A stretch of DNA of 64,000 nt from Anaeromyxobacter terrae (GCF_022690685.1 NZ_JALCYY010000008.1:1-64000); one strand, 5' to 3'. Positions 30,222 through 38,422 are shown, counted from the stretch's first letter. Notes: a model not told the origin generated them from the letters alone. Made by a program: numbers and translations.

Positions 30222-30713
30222 ATGACCCGCAAGTTGAGGCACCTTTTCATCGGAGTGGCCCTGGTCGCGCTCGGATTTGTCGTGGGTGCGGCGAGCCTCT
30301 CAGCCTTATCGGTCAGCTCCAGCCGGCTGTTCGTCGCGATGCTGCGGTTCAGGTTCGAGTACGAACTGGGAAGGCTTTCCAGTGAAGCGCTGGCTTCTGG
30401 AAACGCCGAGGCCGCCGTGTTCCACGCCGCCTGCGCGCTCGAAGGGGAGCAACCCGCGTTCGATCCGCGCAGGTCGTTCTGGACCCCAGTCTTTCCCGTG
30501 ATGGGCTTCTTCTCCTCCGAGAACCCACAGTACGGGGCAAGCGATCAGGCGCACTACCGCGCGCTCTTGCGGGCGCGCTATGCGGTGACACTGGAGGAAC
30601 ACGGGGAAAGCGGCTCAGCCGCCCAGCAGCTTGCGGAGGCGGTGAAGATCGGCGGAGCAGACGCGACGACATGGCGGCGTAGGGGACGCGCCGCCTTGGG
30701 GCTGAAGCCCTGA
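30222..30713 (+). CDS. Hypothetical membrane-anchored protein, helical-repeat-like
   Basis: 163 residues: a basic start MTRKLRHL, one membrane helix (about 8-31), then a soluble part outside with paired helices (AMLRFRFEYELGRLSSEALA, HYRALLRARYAVTLEEHGES, AAQQLAEAVKIGG) spaced like TPR units, though too few for a firm call. I do not recognise a named family. It is the last gene of the lower-GC patch, with no partner in the same direction. Codon use is intermediate between the Rhs patch and the core genome. Confidence 0.6.
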   Translation: MTRKLRHLFIGVALVALGFVVGAASLSALSVSSSRLFVAMLRFRFEYELGRLSSEALASGNAEAAVFHAACALEGEQPAFDPRRSFWTPVFPVMGFFSSENPQYGASDQAHYRALLRARYAVTLEEHGESGSAAQQLAEAVKIGGADATTWRRRGRAALGLKP

Positions 30714-30835
30714 CCCTGTGTACCGCCTCCTGGACCTGGGTTGCCAAGCTCGCAGGTCCCGCAGGCAACTCTGGGCCGCAAGGGTAAGGCGGCTCACACC
30801 CGCATCTCGCCCAGTCGCGCTTTCACGCACCGGAA

Positions 30836-31168
30836 CTACAGCGTGATGACCTGATCCACCTTCGCGCCCGCGAGCGCCTTGTACAGGTCCGGGAAGCAGC
30901 CGATCGGAATCCCCTCGATGAGCTTGTCGGCGATCGCGCGCTGGTAACAGCACTGGTCGCAGCCCATGAGGAGCATGCCGCTCTTCCGCGCCACCGCGGC
31001 GAGCCGCTCGCCGGTGGGGTTGCCGCGCACGAGCAGGTAGTTGTTGTCGACGAAGAAGAACATCCCCACCACGTTCGCCCCGTGCCGACCCTCCTCGAGC
31101 TGCGGGACGATCATCTTCTCGAGGATGAAGGAGGCATTCGGCGTCGAGAACACGTACGCGACGTTCAT
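30836..31168 (-). CDS. DsrE-like sulfur-relay protein
   Basis: 110-residue protein with the DsrE/DsrF/TusD-type fold pattern: MNVAYVFSTPNASFILE as first strand-helix, VVGMFFFVDNNYLLVRGN as the next strand and loop, and a cysteine cluster GCDQCCYQR (C70, C73, C74) plus C91 in GIPIGCFPDLY. DsrE-family proteins carry sulfane sulfur on such a Cys. Its ATG overlaps the stop of the NifU-like gene, and it ends the hydrogenase operon that begins with a TusA-like gene. A sulfur hand-over role with TusA is inferred from family and context. Confidence 0.8.
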   Translation of the reverse strand: MNVAYVFSTPNASFILEKMIVPQLEEGRHGANVVGMFFFVDNNYLLVRGNPTGERLAAVARKSGMLLMGCDQCCYQRAIADKLIEGIPIGCFPDLYKALAGAKVDQVITL

Positions 31169-31512
31169 TCGGGATCCTCTCGGGTGAGCGCGGCGGCGTG
31201 GATCGCCGCGGCGACGAGCTCCGCGCGGACGAGGTGGCCGGGGTGGACGCCCGCGAGCGAGGCGCGCAGGCGCGGCGCGTCGAGCGCCGCCGGGGAGAGC
31301 CCTGCCTCGAGCGCGGCGCAGGCCACCTCGGCGTAGGCGATGAGCGAGGCGCAGCTCGTCGCGCGGAAGCGCGCGCGGACGACCCGTCCCCCGTCAGTCC
31401 ATAGCCCGACCGCCACCCTCCGATCGCCGTCCGCCGCCCGCCCCACGCGCGTCGCGCCGTCGAGCGGGCCGGCGTGCGCGGGATCGGAGAGGCAGTCGGC
31501 GACGGTTCGCAT
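31165..31512 (-). CDS. NifU/IscU-like scaffold-fold protein lacking the usual cysteines
   Basis: 115 residues resembling the NifU N-terminal (IscU) fold: VADCLSDPAHAGPL aligns with the family opening HFxNPRNxG, and VVRARFRATSCASLIAYAEV with the GCxxxIA block, keeping one Cys (C54). The first Cys motif (usually NPxCGD) is replaced by AADGDRR and the last Cys pair is absent, so classic Fe-S assembly is doubtful. ATG 31512 is used; GTG 31554 (VARQPEIGHL) is an alternative start. Its stop overlaps the DsrE-like start. A hydrogenase-specific or sulfur-carrier accessory role is inference. Confidence 0.65.
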   Translation of the reverse strand: MRTVADCLSDPAHAGPLDGATRVGRAADGDRRVAVGLWTDGGRVVRARFRATSCASLIAYAEVACAALEAGLSPAALDAPRLRASLAGVHPGHLVRAELVAAAIHAAALTREDPE

Positions 31513-31595
31513 CGGCCCGCTGAGATGCCCGATTTCCGGCTGCCGCGCCACGGACAGCGCAGAACCCGGTCGGGCCCCGCCCGCGAAACGACCTT

Positions 31596-32063
31596 TCACG
31601 GAATGGCGAGCGCGGCCACCGCCCGCCGCACGGCGAGGACAGCGGCGGGGATCGCCGCGGCGACGGCGGACGTGAGCCCCTCGCCCACCTCGTCGAGCTC
31701 CAGCGCCTCCACGGCCACCACCTCGATGCGCGACGGGACGGGCGCGCCGGCCGCCGCGGCGCGTGCGAGCGCAGAGGGAAGGCCGATCGCGTGGGGCGAC
31801 GGGCCCTCGGGCGCGTGGAGCGCGTCGAGCGGGAAGGCGAGGACCGTCCCGGGCGGATGCGCGCCGGTCCGCACCGCGTCCACCACCACGACGCGGTCGA
31901 AGCCCTCCATGTCGTCGAGGAGGTAGAGCCCGGCGGCGGCGCTCCGGCGGATCGTCATCCCCTCCGCGCCCTCGCGCACGAGCGCGTCGGCGATGTGGAG
32001 CGCGACCGCGTCGTCCTTGCGCAGCGCGTTCCCGAGGCAGAGGACGAGGACCTCCAAGGTCAC
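31596..32063 (-). CDS. [NiFe]-hydrogenase maturation endopeptidase (HyaD/HycI family)
   Basis: 155-residue protease that clips the C-terminus of the large subunit after nickel insertion. Family landmarks are LCLGNALRKDDAVALHIADAL (opening GNxLxxDDG-like motif, with Ala for the usual Gly), the nickel-sensing Asp in VVVDAVRTGA, and HAIGLPSAL. The GTG at 32063 overlaps the stop of mvhA, so it is translated with its substrate. It suggests the hydrogenase is matured and functional. Other maturation genes (hypA-F) are not in the window. Confidence 0.9.
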   Translation of the reverse strand: MTLEVLVLCLGNALRKDDAVALHIADALVREGAEGMTIRRSAAAGLYLLDDMEGFDRVVVVDAVRTGAHPPGTVLAFPLDALHAPEGPSPHAIGLPSALARAAAAGAPVPSRIEVVAVEALELDEVGEGLTSAVAAAIPAAVLAVRRAVAALAIP

Positions 32064-33577
32064 TCCCCCACCGCGGCGCCGGCGTCGGCATCCTCCGGGG
32101 TCACCCGGCGCCGGATCACCTCGCGCACCGCGCCATCCGCCCCGCGCACGGTGACGACGAGCGGCAGCTCGCCGGGGAGCGCGTGCGACGCGCAGGCGTT
32201 GCAGGGGTCGTAGGCGCGGAACGCCATCTCGAGCTGGTTCAGGAGCGCGGGATCGACCTTCCCGTTGCGGATGAGCCCCCGCGCCGCCTTGCGCACGGAG
32301 ATCTGCACCGGCGCGGCGTTGTGCTGCGAGGCGACGACGAGGTTCGCGGCGGTGAGGAGGCCGGCCGCGTCGGTGGCGTAGTGGTGGATGAGCGTGCCGC
32401 GCGGCGCCTCGACGACGCCGACCCCCTCGGACGGCCCCGCGAGCGGCGCGGGCACGGTCCGGACCTCGTCCGCCTCGCGCGCCTCGAGGGCCGGATCGGC
32501 CGCGAGCGCCTCGATCGCCTCCGCCGCCTGCAGCGCCTCCACGAGCCGCGCCCAGTGAAACGCGAGCGTCTGGTGGGCCGGCCAGCCGAGCGCGTCGAAG
32601 AGCCGCTGCCGCTCCGCCTCGGCGAGCGGCGTCGCCATCGTCCGCGCGACGTTGAGCCGGGCGAGCGGGCCGACGCGGTAGAGCCCGCTGTCGTCGCCCT
32701 CGGTGAACCCGGTCCAGCCCTTCGCCTTGAGGAAGGTGAGCTTCGCGTAGGTCCAGGGCTCGACCCGCTCGGCGAGGTGGAGGAGCCAGTCCTTCGGCTC
32801 GAACCGCGCGAGCTCGCCGCCCTGTGGGTCCACGATCCGCAGCACCCCGTCGAGGAAGGTGAGCCGCCCCGCCTCGTCCACCATGCCCATCGAGTGGCAG
32901 CGGACGCGGTACACCTCGCTCGAGAGCGCCTCGCCGTACTCGCCGCTCCCGAGCACCGCTGCGCGAAACGACTCGAGCGTGTCGGCCGCGAACCTGACGA
33001 GCCCGGGCGCGAGCTCGCGGGCGCGGCGGACCGTCCCGGGGTCGAGCGGGCGGGAGACGCCGCCGGGCAGCGCGAACACGGGGTGGATGGTGCGCCCCGC
33101 GATGGCGGCCATGAGCTCGCGCGCCTCCTTGCGGGCGCCGAGGATGCGCCGCCCGAGGTCCGCGCCGACCTTCGCGAGGACGCCGACGATGCTTCGCATC
33201 GGCGCGGGCGCCGAGGAGCCGGCGTAGAAGTCCGGCCCGCCCATGTACCAGTAGTGGAGGAGGTGATCCTCGAAGATGAACAGGTTGTAGTAGAGCGCCT
33301 GGATCTTGCGAGCCGCGGCGGGCGGGACGACGCCGTACAGCGCGTCGAGCGCGCGGGCGGCCGCGATGTGGTGCGCCGCCGGGCAGACGCCGCACACGTG
33401 GGCGGTGAGCTGCGGCATCTCCTCCGCCGGCCGGCCCACGCAGAAGCGCTCGAAGCCGCGCAGCTCCGGCACCTGCAGGAACGCGCTCTCGGCGTTCCCC
33501 TCTGCGTCGAGGAAGACCTCGATCTTGCCGTGGCCCTCGAGGCGTGTGATCGGGTCGATGGTGATCCGGCGCGTCAT
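32060..33577 (-). CDS. mvhA: [NiFe]-hydrogenase large subunit, group 3c type (MvhA-like)
   Basis: 505-residue catalytic subunit that splits or makes H2 at a NiFe(CN)2CO centre. The N-terminal nickel ligands are C62 and C65 in AHVCGVCPAAHH and the C-terminal pair is C459 and C462 in DPCNACASH. RLEGHGKIEV near the start is the usual opening signature. A tail of about 40 residues follows the C-terminal motif and would be removed by the protease encoded next. The ATG overlaps the stop of the fused small-subunit gene (ATGA). The MvhD-MvhG fusion and HdrA upstream place it with methanogen-type Mvh (group 3c) enzymes. Confidence 0.93.
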   Translation of the reverse strand: MTRRITIDPITRLEGHGKIEVFLDAEGNAESAFLQVPELRGFERFCVGRPAEEMPQLTAHVCGVCPAAHHIAAARALDALYGVVPPAAARKIQALYYNLFIFEDHLLHYWYMGGPDFYAGSSAPAPMRSIVGVLAKVGADLGRRILGARKEARELMAAIAGRTIHPVFALPGGVSRPLDPGTVRRARELAPGLVRFAADTLESFRAAVLGSGEYGEALSSEVYRVRCHSMGMVDEAGRLTFLDGVLRIVDPQGGELARFEPKDWLLHLAERVEPWTYAKLTFLKAKGWTGFTEGDDSGLYRVGPLARLNVARTMATPLAEAERQRLFDALGWPAHQTLAFHWARLVEALQAAEAIEALAADPALEAREADEVRTVPAPLAGPSEGVGVVEAPRGTLIHHYATDAAGLLTAANLVVASQHNAAPVQISVRKAARGLIRNGKVDPALLNQLEMAFRAYDPCNACASHALPGELPLVVTVRGADGAVREVIRRRVTPEDADAGAAVGE

Positions 33578-35052
33578 CCCTCGTCCTCCTCGGAGGCGGG
33601 CCGCACGCGCGCGGGCACGAGCCCGGCCGCGTACGAGTAGCGCCAGAACGTGCCCGCCGGATCGGGCAGCGCGTCCGCGAGCGCGAGCACCTCCGCCTCG
33701 CCGCCCGCGAAGAGCGACGCGAACGCGGACAGCATCGCCGCGCCCGGGTCGCGCACGCCGTCGAGCGGGCCGAAGCAGCCGCGGCACGGCATGCCCGCCT
33801 CGACGCAGCCCGGCTGGCAGCCCGCCCGCGTCCCCGGCCCGAGGCAGACGAGCCCCTGGGCGAGGAAGCAGCGCTCCGGGTCGACGGCGGAGGTGGCGAT
33901 GCGGCGGAGGGACTCGACCTCGAGCCGCTCCGGGCGCGAGCCCTTGCGCGGGCAGCCGTCGCAGAGGGCGACGTTCGGCGCGAGCACCGCGCCCCGGGGC
34001 GGCGGGGAGTCGCCGAGCAGCGCGTCGAGCGCGGCCTCGACGATGGCCGGCGAGGGCGGGCAGCCCGGGACGGTGTAGTCCACCGGGACGACGTCGGCGA
34101 GCGGGAGCGCGCGGGCAAGGAGCACGGGCAGCGAGAGGCCGGCTCCCCCGGCGACCGGGCCGCCCGGGAGCGGCGCGTCCGGGTTCGAGACAGACGCCGG
34201 CCGCCGGTAGGCGGCGTCGAGGAGCTCCGCGGGCGAGGACAGGTTGCCGAGCCCGACCACGCCGCCCATGTGCGCGCACGCGCCGAACGAGACGAGCATG
34301 CGCGCCTTGCGCCGCAGGAGCCGCGACCACTCGTCCTGCTCGGTGAGGCGCACCGCGCCGTTCACGAACGCGACGTCGATCCCCCCGTCGGGCAGCGCCT
34401 CGACGTCGGCCCGCTTGTGATCGAACGCCACCGGCCAGAGCACCACCTCGACGCGCTCGAGCAGGGACGCGAGCCCCTCGCCGAGATCCATCACCGCCTC
34501 CTCGCAGCCGCCGCAGGAGGCGTTCCAGTAGAAGGCGACGCGCGGCTTGCCGGGCGCGCGCGGCGGGTATTCCGCGCGGCGGGCGAGCGACGCGTCGAGC
34601 GGCACCGGAGCGTCCTCGAGCGCCTCGCCCACGCCCTCGAGCGCGCGGGCGGAGTAGGCGAGCGGCCCGAGCGCGCGGAGCGCCTCGGTCATCTCGCGCA
34701 CGGTCGCGGCGAAGCGCTCGCCCTCCGCCGCGCTCGCCCAGGCGATCCGGAAGCGCGCGGGCTCGATGCCCGCCTGCTCGAGGGCGCGCACGAGCACCGC
34801 GTGGCGCGCGGCGGCCCTGAGGTTGCCGTCCAGGTAGTGGCAGTCGCCGGGGTGGCACCCCGCGACGAGCACGCCGTCCGCGCCCTCGCGGAATGCCTGG
34901 AGCACGAAGGCCGGCTCGACCCGCCCGGTGCACATGACGCGTACGGTGAGGAGACTCTGCGGGTACTCGATCCGCGCCTGTCCGGCGCGGTCGGCGGCGG
35001 AGTACGCGCACCAGCTGCAGAGGAACGCGACGATGCGGGGCTCGTGCGGCAC
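33574..35052 (-). CDS. MvhD-MvhG fusion: hydrogenase delta subunit joined to small subunit
   Basis: 492 residues. Residues 1-~130 match MvhD (FlpD), the [2Fe-2S] link between hydrogenase and HdrA: FLCSWCAYSAADRAG (C12, C15), VRVMCTGRVEP (C41) and GCHPGDCHYLDGN (C66, C71). After a ~35-residue linker, residues ~169-492 are the hydrogenase small subunit: WNASCGGCEE (C180, C183), FGACAHMGG, VPGCPPSPA and a Cys-rich end with CDGCPRKG and PCRGCFGP, giving ligands for three clusters. These are separate proteins in methanogens. GTG 35052 is five bases after the hdrA stop; the end overlaps mvhA. I checked that no stop or frame change lies between the two parts. Confidence 0.9.
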   Translation of the reverse strand: MPHEPRIVAFLCSWCAYSAADRAGQARIEYPQSLLTVRVMCTGRVEPAFVLQAFREGADGVLVAGCHPGDCHYLDGNLRAAARHAVLVRALEQAGIEPARFRIAWASAAEGERFAATVREMTEALRALGPLAYSARALEGVGEALEDAPVPLDASLARRAEYPPRAPGKPRVAFYWNASCGGCEEAVMDLGEGLASLLERVEVVLWPVAFDHKRADVEALPDGGIDVAFVNGAVRLTEQDEWSRLLRRKARMLVSFGACAHMGGVVGLGNLSSPAELLDAAYRRPASVSNPDAPLPGGPVAGGAGLSLPVLLARALPLADVVPVDYTVPGCPPSPAIVEAALDALLGDSPPPRGAVLAPNVALCDGCPRKGSRPERLEVESLRRIATSAVDPERCFLAQGLVCLGPGTRAGCQPGCVEAGMPCRGCFGPLDGVRDPGAAMLSAFASLFAGGEAEVLALADALPDPAGTFWRYSYAAGLVPARVRPASEEDEG

Positions 35053-35057
35053 TCCGG

Positions 35058-37004
35058 CTATCCCCCGCTCTCCGGCGCGCCGCGGAGGAGCGCCGAGATC
35101 TCCGCCGCGATCTGCGCACCGGTGAAGTGCCGCGCGGTCGCCGCGCCGGCAGGGCACGCGGCGACGCAGGTGCCGCAGCCGCGGCAGTGCACCGCCGCCA
35201 CGAGGGCCCGCCCGGTCGCGGGGTCGAGCGCGACGGCGCCGAAGGGGCAGGCCGCGACGCACACCGCGCAGCCGCCGCAGCGGGCCTGGTCGATCTCGGC
35301 GGCGAGCGGCTCGAGCGGCAGGAGATCGCCGGGGGCGAGCGAGGCGAGCACGAGCCCGGCCGCGGCGGCGCCGTCGCGGATCGCCTCGTGGATGGGACGC
35401 GGGCCGGCGGCCGCGCCGGCGACGTAGATGCCAGCGAAGCGCGTGGCGGTCGGCTCGAACGGGCTCGCGCCGCGGTCCGCGAGGAATCCGCGCGCGTCGG
35501 CGTCGATCCGGAGGAGCCGCGCGAGCGCCGCGGCCCCGTCGGCGGCGCGCGCGGGCGCGTGGACCGCGACGAGATCGGCCGTCCAGATGGCCCCGTCGGA
35601 GAGCCGCGCGCGCACGCCGTCCGCGGACGCCTCGAGCGCGCCGGGAACGAGCGCGCCGGGCAGGAGCTCCACCCCGCCTGCCGCGAGGGCCGCCGCCCGC
35701 CGCGCCCCTCCGGGCGCGCGCTCGATCCCGCCCGCCACCGCGACCCGCGCGGATGGCAGGCGCGCGCGGAGCCGGCCCGCGAGCTTCAGGAGCTCCTCCG
35801 CGGGGAGGGTCCCGTCCTCGTCGGCCGTCGCGGCGAGCAGCACCGCGCGCGGTGGCCGCCCGCCCACGCCGCGCAGCTCGCCTCCCGTCGGGCCGTCCGG
35901 GTGCAGCATCCGCTCGAGCGCATACGTCGAGACGACGCCGTCCGGCCCGGCCACCTCACCCGGCCGCATCCCGGTCGCGACCACGATCGCGCCGACGGTG
36001 AGCTCGCGGGTGCGGCCCGGCTCGTCCAGCCGGACCGCGCCGAACGGGCAGGCGCGGGCGCAGGCGTCGCAGGCCTCGCCCCGGGTGCGCAGGCACGCCA
36101 CGCGGTCGATCGCGGAGGCGTGCGGGAGCGCGCCCGGGTACGGGACGCCGATTGCCTTCCGCGCCGGACCGCCGTCGGGGTCGGCGCGCAGGGCCGGGCA
36201 GGCCGCGCTGCACGCTCCGCAGCCGAGGCAGACCGCGGGATCGACGCCGCGCGGGGAGATCGCGAGCTCCACCGCGAACCGGCCGTGGGCGCCGCGCACG
36301 CGGCGGAGCTCGGCGCCGGTCAGCACCTCGATCCGCTCGGAGTGGAGCACCTCGTCGAGCACCGGCTCCATGAAGCAGCTCGCGCACTCCCCCGCGGGGA
36401 AGATCTCGTCCAGCCGGTTCGCGAGCCCGCCGAGCGCGAACGCGCGCTCGACGAGGAAGACCCGGCGATCGCGCCGCGCGATCGCCCGCGCGGCCGCGAC
36501 CCCCGCGGCGCCGCCACCGACGACGAGGACGTCGGGCGAGGCCGCCACCTCCTCGCGGGGGATCGGCCGGTGCAGCCGGACCCGCGCGAGCCCCGCCGAG
36601 AGGAGCCGGCGCGCCCGCTCGGTGGCGACGCCGGGATCCCCGCCCACCCACTCGACCTGCTCGCGCAGGTTCACGAGCTGCAGGTGCTCCGGCGAGCGGC
36701 CCGCCTCCGCGAGCACCGCCCGGAACGTCGCCTCGTGCTCCCGCGGCGAGCAGGCGCCGACGACGACGCGCTCGAGACCCCGCTCCCGGATCCGGGCGGC
36801 GAGCCAGGCCTTCCCCTCCTCGGAGCACAGCACGTCGTGGATGGCGACGTCGCCCGCGCCGGGCCACGCCGCCGGATCAGCGAGCGGACCGAGGCGGACC
36901 ACCTCCCCCAGGTTCGGGCCGCAGCGGCAGAGGTACACGCCGGTCGCCCGCTGCTCCGTCTCCGGAGTGGCCTCGGTCGGGCCCGGCTTCCGCGCTCCGC
37001 TCAC
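35058..37004 (-). CDS. hdrA: HdrA-like FAD/iron-sulfur subunit of heterodisulfide-reductase type complex
   Basis: 648-residue flavoprotein. Order: an N-terminal HdrA domain with YLCRCGPNLG (C26, C28), C60, and VVGACSPREHE (C85); a Rossmann FAD site LVVGGGAAG (about 161-169); AGECASC; a [4Fe-4S] block CLGCGACSAACP; CDACARACPFGAV; and a C-terminal two-cluster ferredoxin with CGGCAVCVAACPFG and CRGCGTCVAACPAG. In methanogens HdrA bifurcates electrons from Mvh to ferredoxin and HdrB. No HdrB or HdrC gene is present here, so the final acceptor is unknown. GTG 37004 is preceded by the TusA-like stop five bases away. Confidence 0.9.
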   Translation of the reverse strand: MSGARKPGPTEATPETEQRATGVYLCRCGPNLGEVVRLGPLADPAAWPGAGDVAIHDVLCSEEGKAWLAARIRERGLERVVVGACSPREHEATFRAVLAEAGRSPEHLQLVNLREQVEWVGGDPGVATERARRLLSAGLARVRLHRPIPREEVAASPDVLVVGGGAAGVAAARAIARRDRRVFLVERAFALGGLANRLDEIFPAGECASCFMEPVLDEVLHSERIEVLTGAELRRVRGAHGRFAVELAISPRGVDPAVCLGCGACSAACPALRADPDGGPARKAIGVPYPGALPHASAIDRVACLRTRGEACDACARACPFGAVRLDEPGRTRELTVGAIVVATGMRPGEVAGPDGVVSTYALERMLHPDGPTGGELRGVGGRPPRAVLLAATADEDGTLPAEELLKLAGRLRARLPSARVAVAGGIERAPGGARRAAALAAGGVELLPGALVPGALEASADGVRARLSDGAIWTADLVAVHAPARAADGAAALARLLRIDADARGFLADRGASPFEPTATRFAGIYVAGAAAGPRPIHEAIRDGAAAAGLVLASLAPGDLLPLEPLAAEIDQARCGGCAVCVAACPFGAVALDPATGRALVAAVHCRGCGTCVAACPAGAATARHFTGAQIAAEISALLRGAPESGG

Positions 37005-37008
37005 TCTC

Positions 37009-37236
37009 TCAGTACTGGATCTGGATGACGACCCTCTGCGCGTCGGGACGGACGGACAGCAGCGTCTTCTTGCGCCGCTCGCAGAAGGTCCGGATGTCCT
37101 TCTCGAACGTCGGGCAGTCGCCAACGATTTCCACGACCGTCCCGGCGGGCGTCTCCGCGGTCTCGACGGCGAGCTTCAGCACCGGCTGAGGGCAGCGCAT
37201 CCCGGAGCAGTCGATCCGCATGAAATTCGAGGCCAC
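37009..37236 (-). CDS. TusA/SirA-like sulfur carrier protein
   Basis: 75 residues with the TusA signature RCPQPVLKLA; C15 of the CPxP motif is the persulfide-carrying Cys, and a second Cys (C10) precedes it. GTG 37236 has an AAGGAG ribosome site ten bases upstream and is preferred over ATG 37221. The protein continues with VVEIVGDCPTFEKDIRTFC, the usual beta-alpha fold end, with two additional Cys. It is the first gene of the HdrA-hydrogenase operon. TusA-type proteins also accompany sulfur-oxidising Hdr-like complexes, which supports a shared sulfur role. Confidence 0.87.
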   Translation of the reverse strand: MASNFMRIDCSGMRCPQPVLKLAVETAETPAGTVVEIVGDCPTFEKDIRTFCERRKKTLLSVRPDAQRVVIQIQY

Positions 37237-37406
37237 TGGAGACGTTCTCCTTGCGAGGACGCGAGACGCTCGGCCGGTGGTGATCGCCGCGGCGGCGCTT
37301 CGAGCGGGCCTTACGCGGCCCGACATTACCATCAAACGATCGCCGACACGGACCGTGAGCGGGGATGCGCCGCGGCGCCGCACCAGGCACCCGCCCGGTC
37401 GTCCGC

Positions 37407-37865
37407 TCAGTACTTGGCGTCCTCCGCCTCGATGAGCCGGAAGATCTCATCGGCGGAGCCTGCGCGCAGCAGGGCCTCGCGGAACGTCGCGTTCTTGAAG
37501 ATCCTGCTGATGCGCGCGAGCGCCTTGAGGTGCGCGCCGGCGGAGTTCTCCGGCGCGAAGAGCGTGAAGAACAGGTGGGTGGGCCGCCCGTCGATCGCGC
37601 GGAAGTCGATGCCCGCCGTCGAGCGGCCGAACGCGGCGATGAGGCCGGGGAGCCCGGGGACCTTCCCGTGAGGGATCGCGACGCCCTCCCCGATGCCTGT
37701 CGAGCCCAGCTTCTCGCGCTCGAGCAGCGTCTCGAGGAGGCGCTGCCCGTCGACCTTGTAGGCGGCCGCGAGCGGCCGGCAGAGCTCCGCGAGCGTCGCC
37801 TGTCCGGTCTGGCCGGAGAGGTTCGCGATCACCGCGTCGGGCCGCAGGAACTCGACGATCTTCAT
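37407..37865 (-). CDS. ptsN: PTS IIA-like nitrogen-regulatory protein
   Basis: 152-residue EIIA(Ntr)-type protein. The phosphorylated His is H66 in GEGVAIPHGKVPG, and FFTLFAPENSAGAHLKALARI is the usual following block. It has no sugar transporter role and normally tunes potassium, nitrogen and envelope stress responses. It sits downstream of hpf and rpoN, the classic order, though separated from hpf by a 554-base repeat-filled spacer. ATG 37865 begins the conserved fold at once (MKIVEFLRPD). Confidence 0.92.
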   Translation of the reverse strand: MKIVEFLRPDAVIANLSGQTGQATLAELCRPLAAAYKVDGQRLLETLLEREKLGSTGIGEGVAIPHGKVPGLPGLIAAFGRSTAGIDFRAIDGRPTHLFFTLFAPENSAGAHLKALARISRIFKNATFREALLRAGSADEIFRLIEAEDAKY

Positions 37866-38419
37866 GGGAACCGGCGTCAGCTAACACAGGTGGCAACGCG
37901 TCGGCAAGACGGCAAGCGGAGCCGTCGAACGGCCGCTCGCGATGGATCGCCGGTGAGCGATGCCGAGCCCGCCGGGCGGGGCCCTGCGACGGAGTTCGGG
38001 CGCCGCTAGGTTCCCGAGCCGCGAGCGAAGCGAGCCCGCCGGGGCGAGCCGGAGGTCCGGGGGACGCGCCTCGTGCGTCCGCTCGGCACGAGTACCGGGC
38101 CCCGACGACACCATGCGGGCCGGGCCGTAGGCCGTGCGGGCGCGGCTAGGTTCCCGACCCGCGAGCGAAGCGAGCGCGCCGGGGCGGGGGCGGGGGGGGG
38201 GGGGCCCCCCCCCCCCCCCGGGGGGGGGGGCCCCCCGGGCGGGGGGGGGCCGTCGCGTTCGCGGCGAAGCCGCCACGCGGCGGCGCACGGGACCCGGCGA
38301 GCAGGGGTGGGGCCCCGGCGAGCTTGCTCGACGGGGCGGGGGCGGCAGCCCCCGTTAGATCTGGCTGAACGACAGCGTGATTCGGGACACCGAAGGTGCC
38401 CCGAATCACGCACTGTCGT
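37866..38419. repeat. 554-base spacer of palindromic repeats and homopolymer runs
   Basis: No gene. Two copies of CTAGGTTCCCGA-CGCGAGCGAAGCGAGC (starting about 38008 and 38148; similar but not identical) frame a block with GAGCCGGAGGTCCGGGGG. Then come long G and C runs (38191-38250) and an inverted AGCCCCCGTTAGATCTGGC end (about 38347-38365) joined to a 57-base palindrome. Related blocks occur in at least five other spacers. The G/C runs may be sequence artefact. Confidence 0.7.
38191..38250. other. Poly-G/poly-C tract, suspect sequence
   Basis: 13 G (38192-38204) are followed by 15 C (38205-38219), 11 G (38220-38230), 6 C and further G runs. It could form an extreme hairpin or be an unresolved assembly error inside a repeat. 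Nothing else in the window looks like it except the tract in tctB (52769-52828). Confidence 0.6.
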
Positions 38420-38422
38420 TCA
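38366..38422. terminator. 57-base palindrome at the end of hpf (repeat family member)
   Basis: Arms TGAACGACAG (38366-38375) and CTGTCGTTCA (38413-38422), with inner arms CGTGATTCGGG and CCCGAATCACG around CACCGAAGGTG. The last three bases, read on the minus strand, are the hpf stop codon. It should fold into a strong hairpin at the 3' end of the hpf message. It resembles the palindromes at 3049 and 50762. Confidence 0.7.

Noticed and set aside
27541-30720. Prophage or insertion sequence explaining the lower-GC patch.
   Set aside because: No integrase, transposase, terminal repeats or target duplication could be seen; an Rhs-type accessory locus explains it better.
37237-37406. FNR-type site upstream of the hydrogenase operon.
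   Set aside because: Only one TTGAT half-site is visible on the minus strand; the second half is absent.
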